Below are positions 57,107-64,000 of a stretch of DNA of 64,000 nucleotides, in pieces. The DNA lies in NCBI RefSeq assembly GCF_900110145.1, contig NZ_FOCP01000012.1, positions 1 through 64,000 of the forward strand. Direction: 5' to 3'. The stretch comes from Nitrosomonas marina. GTDB lineage: Bacteria; Pseudomonadota; Gammaproteobacteria; Burkholderiales; Nitrosomonadaceae. The notes under the pieces were generated by a model. That model saw only the letters and a list, made by a program, of their open reading frames with translations, ran no database searches and was not told the DNA's origin. Position 1 is the first letter of the stretch, and the number at the start of each line of letters is the position of its first letter. The position numbers and the translations under genes were made by a program.

Positions 57107-57257
57107 CTAGATACAAATCAAAAACTGCTAAAACCAGGGTGGCTTTACACAGTTTTTTTGCGAGTAGCGTGATAAATGAAAAATTGTTAGAACTGAACGA
57201 ACAGTCGAAAAGTATTGACTCATCAACAGCTGTCGCGACTATTCATCAAGCATGAGT

Positions 57258-57509
57258 CTATTTGGCCTCGAGCTTCTTATTATAACGCTGGACGATACTG
57301 TCACCGGTAGATAAGGGTGACAATTCCTTACGTAATTTTAATAATTTTTCATTGATCCGCTTACCGAGCGAACTGGTTGCAATGCCCACAGCATGTTCCC
57401 GCAAACTTTTTTTCAGTGCAGTTTCATTTTTTGCATATAACGGACCACTTATCATTGCAATGGCCAGTGCAAAGATTACCAATCCCCCTGAGATATTTCT
57501 GTACTTCAT
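57258..57509 (-). CDS. small secreted helical protein of unknown function
   Basis: The ATG at 57509 has GAGGTG six bases upstream, giving an 83-residue product with a signal peptide (cleavage near LYAKN). A basic, helix-prone mature part (TALKKSLREHAVGIATSSLGKR, KLLKLRKELSPL) follows. No cysteine and no known domain are present. It is divergent from the split oxidase operon and shares its 660-bp upstream region. Confidence 0.62.
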   Translation of the reverse strand: MKYRNISGGLVIFALAIAMISGPLYAKNETALKKSLREHAVGIATSSLGKRINEKLLKLRKELSPLSTGDSIVQRYNKKLEAK

Positions 57510-57828
57510 GTTTGACACCTCGTAGTCATTAAAAATTTACCATAAAACAACAATGCTGCAGGAACATACGATACGCCGCATTTATGTACAGAAAATTACA
57601 GATTATTTAATTTTTGATGAAATTTCGTGTAATGGCATGCATTGATTTGCCATATTTCATAAGACTGCATTTATACGCTCACCACCGGCCCTGGTTTTTG
57701 TTGCACACACTCTGATTTCAGGAAAATACTCAATAAGCATTTGATAAATAATTCATAAAATACGTCTTAATCTCCAGCCTTTTGTGCTCACCTCATCATA
57801 CTGTCGAAAAATTTTACACTGCATTTTT

Positions 57829-57861
57829 GGCACAGGTGCGACAAATTGTCGCACCTGTGCC
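57829..57861. promoter_or_regulatory. perfect 15-bp inverted repeat, possible activator site
   Basis: The arms ggcacaggtgcgaca (57829-57843) and tgtcgcacctgtgcc (57847-57861) are perfectly complementary around the 3-base centre aat. The repeat lies about 240 bases upstream of the sigma-54-like promoter, a usual distance for an enhancer-binding protein site. It has no T run and is too far from any gene end to be a terminator. Confidence 0.62.
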
Positions 57862-58069
57862 TGTGAAAGTTGCTTAGCTTTCAACAAATTGAAACCATTT
57901 TGAAACATTTCAAACCTGATAATAACCATATGATAATTAATGCTTTTAGTGCTCAAATTGTGTCGAAATATTTTACTTAATGTCATTATGGTTTTTTGTT
58001 TCGAGATACAATCCGCACCTCAAATTTTTATCTCATAATAATCAACGGGTTAAATATCTAATAAATTTC

Positions 58070-58085
58070 TGGCACAAAAAATGCT
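58070..58085 (+). promoter_or_regulatory. sigma-54-type -24/-12 promoter
   Basis: TGGCAC, five A residues, then ATGCT fits the TGGCAC-N5-TTGCW consensus with one mismatch and exact spacing. Transcription would begin near 58096, about 75 bases before the first oxidase ATG. A 9-bp inverted repeat (acgtaattt at 58099-58107, aaattacgt at 58114-58122) would form a hairpin at the start of the mRNA. Confidence 0.6.
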
Positions 58086-58171
58086 TGGAAAAACATTGAC
58101 GTAATTTTCACTGAAATTACGTTTCTGAATTTAGCACCAATCTAGATAAATCATTAACGGAGGGGAATTAA

Positions 58172-59224
58172 ATGATACGTAAAGTAATGCATACATTACG
58201 GCCGAAACATTCGCACTTGGCGTCTACGGCAACAGTGTCTGCTCGACGAGGCGCGCAAAAACAGACCAGTTTTGTTTTTTATATACTGACCGCGCTCGCG
58301 TTAATATTGTGCATCCAGACTGCATTCGCTGCCAGCGCAGGAAAAACACACATAATCGAACTGTGGGCCGAGAAAATACCGGCCGGCGTTGAAGGCGGAA
58401 ACGATCTGTTTGCTTACCGTATGGCCCGGCACATCATTAAAAAGGGCAACAAGGAAACCGATGTGACATCCAGGTATGTATCGGAGCCGACGATACCGGG
58501 ACCAACCCTGGTCATCGACGAAGGTGATGAAGTCGTACTCACGTTGAAACACGTATTCGACCCGGGCAATTCGGCCACACTTGAACAGGTCAGCGTCCAT
58601 GTACATGGCGTGCATTACGATATTCACAGTGACGGCACCCTCGAATACATTAATCTGGTTGCAGACGAAAGCGCCACGCCCACGATGAGTTATACGTATC
58701 ACTGGGTTGCCGCACCCGGCACAGCAGGTACATGGCCCTACCACGATCACAATATGATCACGCTCAATGGTGCCGAGGACAGAGGGTTGTATGGCGCTGT
58801 CATTGTCAATGGGCGCACCAGTATGCAGGCCCTGAACAAGACCGGAAAGCTAAAAAATGTGCCTGTTTCCAGTATCAAAAAGGAATATGTCCTGTTTATC
58901 GGTGATGACGCGTTCTGGGGAACCGAAATCGATAACAAGACAGGCCAGCAGACGCCACTCTGGCATAACCCGACGCTCTCGGCCCATCAGGGCAACAATG
59001 TCCGCTTTCATCTGATTGCGCTTGGTTCCAATTCACACAATTTCAAAATGAACCATTACGGATGGATCGATCCCGGTACAAATCTGATTATTACTGAAAA
59101 AGTGATTGGCCCATTAGAGAAGCATGTTTTTGCTGTCCAGGCAGCATGGGATTCACAGTATAAGGATGACACCTTTCCCGGTAACTCACTGGGTATGCAG
59201 GGCAACTTTAACGTTAATCCCTAA
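58172..59224 (+). CDS. multicopper oxidase half-subunit keeping domain-1 ligands only
   Basis: A strong GGAGGGG fixes the start. The 350-residue protein has an unusually long signal sequence (hydrophobic part about 33-53, cleavage near AFAAS) and two cupredoxin domains. Domain 1 keeps VSVHVHGVH (His143, His145) and TWPYHDHN (His191, His193), the trinuclear copper ligands. In domain 2 the expected HxxHxH reads HNFKMN (289-294). The final HCHxxxHxxxxM block is absent, replaced by DTFPGNSLGMQGNF. It therefore cannot hold a type 1 copper or a complete trinuclear centre alone. The next gene, 33 bases downstream, has exactly the complementary ligands. Confidence 0.88.
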   Translation: MIRKVMHTLRPKHSHLASTATVSARRGAQKQTSFVFYILTALALILCIQTAFAASAGKTHIIELWAEKIPAGVEGGNDLFAYRMARHIIKKGNKETDVTSRYVSEPTIPGPTLVIDEGDEVVLTLKHVFDPGNSATLEQVSVHVHGVHYDIHSDGTLEYINLVADESATPTMSYTYHWVAAPGTAGTWPYHDHNMITLNGAEDRGLYGAVIVNGRTSMQALNKTGKLKNVPVSSIKKEYVLFIGDDAFWGTEIDNKTGQQTPLWHNPTLSAHQGNNVRFHLIALGSNSHNFKMNHYGWIDPGTNLIITEKVIGPLEKHVFAVQAAWDSQYKDDTFPGNSLGMQGNFNVNP

Positions 59225-59257
59225 TTGAAACGTAATTCTCAATCAAAGGACAGAAGA

Positions 59258-62032
59258 ATGAAATTTATTATCTTTGGATCGAATAAAAAAACAGTGGCGG
59301 CAACGGTTGCGTTCATAACCGCATTGTTCTTTTCAAGTATCGCGCTGGCAGCCACGCATACAATCAGCCTTTCAGCGGAGACGCTGCCAAACGGCCAGCT
59401 TGGCTATAAAATGATCAGCCACGTCGGGTCAAATCAAAATTACCCGGCAGAAACAGCCATACCCGGCCCGACTCTCTTTGTCCAGCAGGGTGATACAGTC
59501 AACATTTCACTGACGAACAACACCAGCGTTCCCGTTGGCATCAATATTCCCGGCATTCTGGAAAACGCGGCCGAGGCTGCCGCTGGCGGCGGTTCACAGA
59601 ATTACTCCTTTACTGCCAGCAAAACCGGCACATATCCGTATCATGACGACGGGTCCGGATTGCTGGGCCTGTTTGGTGCTCTAGTCGTCAACGCCGCCGA
59701 CGGTTCCGTACAAAGCTATATTGACGGTGACGGCACCATCACCCCGACCGACATCGCCGATCTGGACAAGGAATACATCATGTTCATGGTTGGTTCCACG
59801 TTCTGGGGCGCTGAAATTGTCAACGGTACGCAGACCCCTCTGTGGACCAACCCGGTACTTGGTGCCAATCTGGATGAAATCGTGCGCTTTCATGTGCTGT
59901 CATTAGAACACGACCATACATTCCATTTGCACGCACACCGCTGGCTAGACGAGGTCGACCCGATCAACCAGGGCCGCACACCGCATATCATTGACGTCAA
60001 AATACTGGCCGGCAAGGCGGACAGCCACGCCTTCACGCTTAAAGCAGGTAGCGGTGTCGGCGCGGGCATGTGGCACTTGCACTGTCATGTGGTATCGCAC
60101 ATGGAATCCAACATGGCCGCACGATTCCGTGTGGACGAGCACGGTGCTGCATCCGGTGTCAGTGTTGCGGGCGCGTCACCGTATGGTGCGATACTTCTGA
60201 GTCCCAACCAGAGCGACCCTGGTCTGGTCACCTTTGAAATTTCGGACGAGCCCGGCAGCTGGTTCAGAAGTGCGCGCAGCGACGCGATCATCGACCCCGC
60301 CGGCCCGATCGGTGCACTCAATATCAAAACGCGTTCACTTGAAGTAATGGCCCCAGGCAGCAGTGCGCATTTCATTATGTCGGACACCAACGCGGTGCAC
60401 ACCATTACAACCCTGATCTGGCCAAGTGATGCCGACACAGATAACAAGCATGACATTCCGTTTGACCAGACCAAGGCCTACCGCGGCGGCGGCATTGTAC
60501 AACTCAATACACCGGGTCTGTATGTATTCACCTGTAAAATCCATCCTTATATGTTTGGCGCCGTGATCGTAGACGATCCCAGCACGGACGGGCTGGATTT
60601 GGGCGAAGCAATTGATCTGGTGGTTGGTATCCATGATTTGCCGACTACCAGCGATCTCGCTACGCGCTTGCTGAGAACATTTTTTGTCGCCACTACCCAG
60701 AGAAACTGGCAGGATTACACATCTGCCGCACCATGGCATGCGGAATACCCGAACGTTGACGTACGCTTGAGTGGTGGAGCGGTGTTGAATCTGAAGGCTG
60801 TACTCGAAAGCCGGTATGGTCAGGACATTGCCCTGAGTCCGTTGTCCAATCCTGCTACGCCAGGAGTCGGCGAGGTATGGATTAATACGCAGTTTGAAAA
60901 AACGGCCAGCAAAACCAAACCCGGAACCATCACCGTACTCGACACGTCGGACTGGACGATCAAACGCAAGATTGCATTGCCGTCAATCAACATGAATCAT
61001 CCACATAATATGTGGATTGATCGCAATCAATCGACCGTTTTCCAGACACAATGGTTCGACAACAAGCTGACATTCATCAATCAGTCCAACGGCCAACTGA
61101 TCGACAATATTCGGATTGGCGATTCACCGTCCCATGTCATGACGATGCCGGACAGTGATGATATTACCGTGGCCATTAATGGCGAAAACAGGGTGGTCAC
61201 CATTCCGGCAGGCACGACGACGCCGGTATCCAGCATCCCTACGCAAATGCCTGGACAGGTGCCAGCAAACCCGCATGGTCACTGGATTACACCGGAAGGT
61301 AAAATCGTTACACCAAATATCAATACATCGGATACCGGTTTTTATGACGGCAATTCCGGGCAGATCATGGCACGTCCGGCCGCTGGTGGTAATTTCCCGC
61401 ACGGGCCACACCCAATCGCGATTGGCGTCGGCAATGACAGAATTTACGCCGCCAACCTGCTGGACCACTCATTGAATGTTTATGACTTTGACGGTAACCC
61501 GGTTCCGGTAGCTGCAAACGGCGGCAAACCATACATCAATCTGATTGCTGCCTATAATCCCGTAACGGGCGAAGGTGCAGCAAATTCCGGCATCTTACCG
61601 ATCCAGACCCCTGTTGATCCGACCGGCCGCGTGGTGGTAACGGCAAATACGGGCGGCACAATCACCGTTGTCGACACCAGCTCTGATACAGTCGTGGCCA
61701 TATTACCTTGCGACCCTGGCTGTCATGGCGTCAATTTCGGCGCCAAAGCCGGAGGAGGTTATTACGCTTACGTCAGCAGCAAATTTTCCAACCGACTGAT
61801 TGTGGTTGATCCTGACCCTAATGGCGACGGCAATTTCTCTGATGCTATTGTTGCCGGCACAATCTCCATGGCAGATAGCACTGCGGCTACAGATGATGCT
61901 GTGGTCAGCCTGGCAGGCATGGGCGGTCAGGGCGTACTGGCAATCCCTAATGTGTATAACGGCTGGGTACAACATCTGCCATCCGGATGGCAGACTGGTT
62001 TGACTGATGCGCAGAAAAACGCTGTTCCCTAA
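59258..62032 (+). CDS. multicopper oxidase half-subunit fused to a cupredoxin and a beta-propeller
   Basis: AAAGGA selects ATG 59258; the precursor is 924 residues with a signal peptide (to about ALAAT). Cupredoxin 1 has lost its ligands: VPVGINIPG (Gly94, Asn96) and YPYHDDG (only His129). Cupredoxin 2 is intact, with HTFHLHAH (His220, His223, His225) and HLHCHVVSHMESNM (His275, Cys276, His277, His281, Met286). A third cupredoxin has a full mononuclear site (His381, Cys426, His429, Met432 in FTCKIHPYM). From about 490 to the end a YVTN-like beta-propeller follows (ITVLDTSDWTIKRKI, DSPSHVMTMPDSD, TITVVDTSSDTVVAI). The upstream gene supplies the missing domain-1 histidines. A terminator follows at 62081. 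Confidence 0.9.
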   Translation: MKFIIFGSNKKTVAATVAFITALFFSSIALAATHTISLSAETLPNGQLGYKMISHVGSNQNYPAETAIPGPTLFVQQGDTVNISLTNNTSVPVGINIPGILENAAEAAAGGGSQNYSFTASKTGTYPYHDDGSGLLGLFGALVVNAADGSVQSYIDGDGTITPTDIADLDKEYIMFMVGSTFWGAEIVNGTQTPLWTNPVLGANLDEIVRFHVLSLEHDHTFHLHAHRWLDEVDPINQGRTPHIIDVKILAGKADSHAFTLKAGSGVGAGMWHLHCHVVSHMESNMAARFRVDEHGAASGVSVAGASPYGAILLSPNQSDPGLVTFEISDEPGSWFRSARSDAIIDPAGPIGALNIKTRSLEVMAPGSSAHFIMSDTNAVHTITTLIWPSDADTDNKHDIPFDQTKAYRGGGIVQLNTPGLYVFTCKIHPYMFGAVIVDDPSTDGLDLGEAIDLVVGIHDLPTTSDLATRLLRTFFVATTQRNWQDYTSAAPWHAEYPNVDVRLSGGAVLNLKAVLESRYGQDIALSPLSNPATPGVGEVWINTQFEKTASKTKPGTITVLDTSDWTIKRKIALPSINMNHPHNMWIDRNQSTVFQTQWFDNKLTFINQSNGQLIDNIRIGDSPSHVMTMPDSDDITVAINGENRVVTIPAGTTTPVSSIPTQMPGQVPANPHGHWITPEGKIVTPNINTSDTGFYDGNSGQIMARPAAGGNFPHGPHPIAIGVGNDRIYAANLLDHSLNVYDFDGNPVPVAANGGKPYINLIAAYNPVTGEGAANSGILPIQTPVDPTGRVVVTANTGGTITVVDTSSDTVVAILPCDPGCHGVNFGAKAGGGYYAYVSSKFSNRLIVVDPDPNGDGNFSDAIVAGTISMADSTAATDDAVVSLAGMGGQGVLAIPNVYNGWVQHLPSGWQTGLTDAQKNAVP

Positions 62033-62080
62033 ACCGGTCAGCTATAACTTGCATCACTAGAAACCAAGCTGGTATTTCTA

Positions 62081-62117
62081 AAAAAACCGTGCACCATTTT
62101 TTGGTGCACGGTTTTTT
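62081..62117. terminator. strong bidirectional intrinsic terminator
   Basis: A perfect 16-bp stem (aaaaaaccgtgcacca at 62081-62096, tggtgcacggtttttt at 62102-62117) with a five-T loop lies 48 bases after the oxidase stop codon. The stem is flanked by A and T runs, so it can end transcription from both directions, serving the split oxidase operon and the minus-strand gene at 62250-62750. Confidence 0.93.
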
Positions 62118-62249
62118 ATTTCGTCAGCATATCCGGATTTAAAGCGACATTCAGGCATACTTTTGCCGATTTTCCGCAACCGCCTATTATTCTTTTTTCA
62201 ATCAACGAATGATGCAGACGTTGACCTGATGCTCGGTCTTATTCGGGTC

Positions 62250-62750
62250 TTATTCGTAACGCAAAAACTCCTCGGCCAGTGCATCACCACCGTGCCGATT
62301 GATTAACGCATCAATTTCTGCAAGGAGCGCATCATCTTCGTCTTCATCCAGCACACCATCTCCAACGAGCCTTGCCGGCAACCCCATTGCGATAGCCTCT
62401 CTGACCGCTTCCAGTGTCGGCGGGGTATCCTGATCCCTGCTGTTAATGACCGCATCAATGACTCTTGACATGGGTTCGCTGGCGCTGTTTTGCACGAAAT
62501 CACTCGCCAGCGCCGTTTCGCCAAATTCTTCAATCAATGCGTCCAGCTCGTCAAGCAGCGAATCATTAATATCAAAGTGATGAATATGTTCCGTCTCGGT
62601 AAACGCCGCCGACAGCATATCGGTCAGATAATCTCGTATAACTGCGAGCGTGACATACTCCTCGGGATCTGCGGTATTCAAACGTGTTTCAATCAACGCG
62701 GAGAGATTGGAACTCACACGCGTTGACACATCTATTGGATTACGAATCAT
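62250..62750 (-). CDS. acidic protein of two tandem repeats, function unknown
   Basis: The 166-residue cytoplasmic protein (AAGGA before the ATG) consists of two units offset by about 77 residues. SLLDELDALIEEFGETALA (64-82) corresponds to ALLAEIDALINRHGGDALA (141-159), and TLAVIRDYL (34-42) to TLEAVREAI (112-120). It is very rich in Asp and Glu and helix-prone, with one DEDEDD patch (135-140). No family is recognised. It lies downstream of tyrS on the same strand. Confidence 0.72.
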   Translation of the reverse strand: MIRNPIDVSTRVSSNLSALIETRLNTADPEEYVTLAVIRDYLTDMLSAAFTETEHIHHFDINDSLLDELDALIEEFGETALASDFVQNSASEPMSRVIDAVINSRDQDTPPTLEAVREAIAMGLPARLVGDGVLDEDEDDALLAEIDALINRHGGDALAEEFLRYE

Positions 62751-62799
62751 GATTTTTTCCTTAATAAAAGTTAGACAAACCGGACAAAAATCAAGTGAC

Positions 62800-64000
62800 T
62801 TATGCAGTCGTCACCCTGGCAAACTTGCGCTTGCCGACTTGTATAACTATTGTCTCACTTCGCTGTATTTCTCTCGATTTATCTTCGATCTTTTCTCCAT
62901 CGACTTTGACAGCACCCTGATCGATCATGCGCATTGCTTCACTTGTGCTTGCTGATAGTCCCGCCTGTTTCATAAGAGACGTCAACCGGATGGTTTTACC
63001 ATCGACCTGAACAGTCTTTTCAGGTATTTCGTCTGGAAGCGCACCGCGCTTGAACCGCATTTCAAAATCAACGAGTGCTGACTCTGCTGCGTTCCGACTG
63101 TGAAAGCGCGTAACGATTTCCTGCGCAAATATTACCTTGATATCTCTTGGATTCCGTCCTGTATCGACCTCCTGTTGCCAGGCATGTATGGTTTCGATAG
63201 GCTCGGATGACAATAATTCAATATAACGCCACATTAATTGATCTGAAACCGACATCAATTTGCCAAAAATTTCTGTCGGACTTTCTGTAATCCCGACATA
63301 GTTATTCAGTGATTTGGACATCTTATTGACACCATCCAGGCCTTCCAGTAGAGGCATGGTGAGAATGCACTGCTGCGGCAGGCCAAAATGCTTTTGCAGT
63401 TCTCGCCCTACCAGCAGATTAAATTTCTGATCCGTTCCTCCCAACTCCAGGTCTGCTTTCAATGCAACAGAATCGTATCCCTGTACCAATGGATACAAAA
63501 ATTCGTGAATCGCAATAGACTGATTATTGCGGTAACGTTTCTCGAAATCATCGCGTTCCAGCATACGCGCAACGGTGTATGTCGAAGCTAACCGGATCAG
63601 GTCCGCTGCATCAAACCCATCCATCCAGGATGAGTTAAACACAATTTCAGTCTGTTCAGGATGCAGAATTTTAAATACCTGGTCCGTGTAAGACCTTGCG
63701 TTATCGGCTACTTGTTCACGTGTCAGCGGTGGTCGCGTCGTGTTTTTACCGCTAGGGTCGCCTATCATGCCGGTAAAATCACCGATTAGGAACAAAACAT
63801 GATGCCCAAGTTCCTGTAATTGCCGCATTTTGTTCAACAGCACCGCATGACCAAGGTGTAAATCCGGAGCGGTTGGATCGAACCCTGCTTTAACCCGCAA
63901 CGGCTTGCCGGCTTTCAATTTACTCTCGAGTTCCTTTTCTATGAGCAGCTCATGGCTGCCGTACTTTATTATTTCTATTTGCTGATTGACTGTATTATCC
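62800..64000 (-). CDS. tyrS: tyrosyl-tRNA synthetase, N-terminus beyond window
   Basis: The frame is open to the window end; residues upstream of the apparent TTG at 63918 read [20 protein letters not shown], which is typical of TyrS, so the true start is outside. Class I motifs are present: the HIGH-type HLGH in [18 protein letters not shown] and the KMSKS motif in [12 protein letters not shown]. Tyrosine-site [13 protein letters not shown] and a C-terminal S4 RNA-binding domain ([20 protein letters not shown]) also appear. The HLGH and KMSKS form and the S4 domain indicate the TyrS2/TyrZ-like class found in many proteobacteria. Confidence 0.96.
   Translation of the reverse strand, partial: DNTVNQQIEIIKYGSHELLIEKELESKLKAGKPLRVKAGFDPTAPDLHLGHAVLLNKMRQLQELGHHVLFLIGDFTGMIGDPSGKNTTRPPLTREQVADNARSYTDQVFKILHPEQTEIVFNSSWMDGFDAADLIRLASTYTVARMLERDDFEKRYRNNQSIAIHEFLYPLVQGYDSVALKADLELGGTDQKFNLLVGRELQKHFGLPQQCILTMPLLEGLDGVNKMSKSLNNYVGITESPTEIFGKLMSVSDQLMWRYIELLSSEPIETIHAWQQEVDTGRNPRDIKVIFAQEIVTRFHSRNAAESALVDFEMRFKRGALPDEIPEKTVQVDGKTIRLTSLMKQAGLSASTSEAMRMIDQGAVKVDGEKIEDKSREIQRSETIVIQVGKRKFARVTTA

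Larger units (their letters stand above)
57510..58171. other. long regulatory region upstream of the split oxidase operon
   Basis: This 662-bp AT-rich region contains a 15-bp inverted repeat (57829-57861) and a near-exact direct repeat, tgtcgaaaaattttac at 57802-57817 and tgtcgaaatattttac at 57961-57976. A sigma-54-like promoter (58070-58085) and an inverted repeat at 58099-58122 are also present. A weak minus-strand open frame at 57753-57986 runs through the repeats and is not credible as a gene. Confidence 0.6.

Noticed and set aside
57753-57986. 77-codon minus-strand open frame in the regulatory region of the split oxidase
   Set aside because: It runs through the inverted and direct repeats, has no signal or recognisable domain, and its similar ends come from the DNA direct repeat.

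Overview
The window looks like chromosome from an ammonia-oxidising betaproteobacterium of the Nitrosomonas group. It opens with the 3' end of an ammonia monooxygenase subunit C gene that is not followed by amoA, so it is probably a lone extra amoC copy. It also carries a Nitrosomonas-style small cytochrome c-552, a second helical-bundle c-type cytochrome, a di-haem cytochrome c peroxidase and many periplasmic copper proteins. No tRNA, rRNA, CRISPR array, transposase or phage gene was recognised. Most genes are housekeeping or envelope genes in short operons on both strands.

Layout. 1-7.6 kb: amoC end, a two-anchor membrane protein, OsmC, cytochrome c-552, rimO, a secreted EndoU-type nuclease overlapping a probable immunity gene, a DUF3617 protein, two lipoproteins and an alpha/beta hydrolase with Cys at the nucleophile position. 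7.9-15.8 kb: an accessory copper/quinone cluster with a three-domain multicopper oxidase, a long tyrosinase, a LodA-type cysteine-tryptophylquinone oxidase, a small lipocalin-like protein that appears frameshifted, and the LodB flavoprotein, whose only plausible start is ATT. 15.8-18.3 kb: small periplasmic proteins (orphan FecR, cytochrome, PepSY, DUF2934, a 46-residue lipoprotein). 18.9-21 kb: arginase and ornithine aminotransferase. 21.7-28.4 kb: a peroxidase with a His-rich N-terminus, a NYN/LOTUS protein, an MBL-fold protein, a diguanylate cyclase and ZapE. 28.5-31.8 kb: an ovothiol operon (ovoA with an in-frame amber codon, coupled to a PLP lyase). 32-40 kb: nadB, protoglobin, DAHP synthase, a ceramidase-like membrane protein and radA. 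40-47 kb: surface polysaccharide genes (rfbC, capD-like, wecA-like) with an ABC transporter whose ATPase motifs are all destroyed, then a serine-glyoxylate aminotransferase. 47-51 kb: a MacAB-like exporter with separate ATPase and permease, and ExoD.

52-62 kb is the most unusual part. It holds a beta-propeller protein, a SCO1-type copper chaperone with a translationally coupled secreted protein, a porin, and a two-gene operon that looks like a multicopper oxidase split between two polypeptides. The first protein keeps only the domain-1 trinuclear copper ligands (four His). The second keeps only the domain-2 ligands (four His plus a full type 1 site) and is fused to an extra mononuclear cupredoxin and a C-terminal beta-propeller. 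Each protein has lost the ligands the other keeps, so together they would give exactly the eight histidines of one trinuclear centre. A sigma-54-like -24/-12 element and a perfect 15-bp inverted repeat lie upstream, and a strong terminator follows. The window ends with a duplicated-repeat acidic protein and the incomplete tyrS gene.
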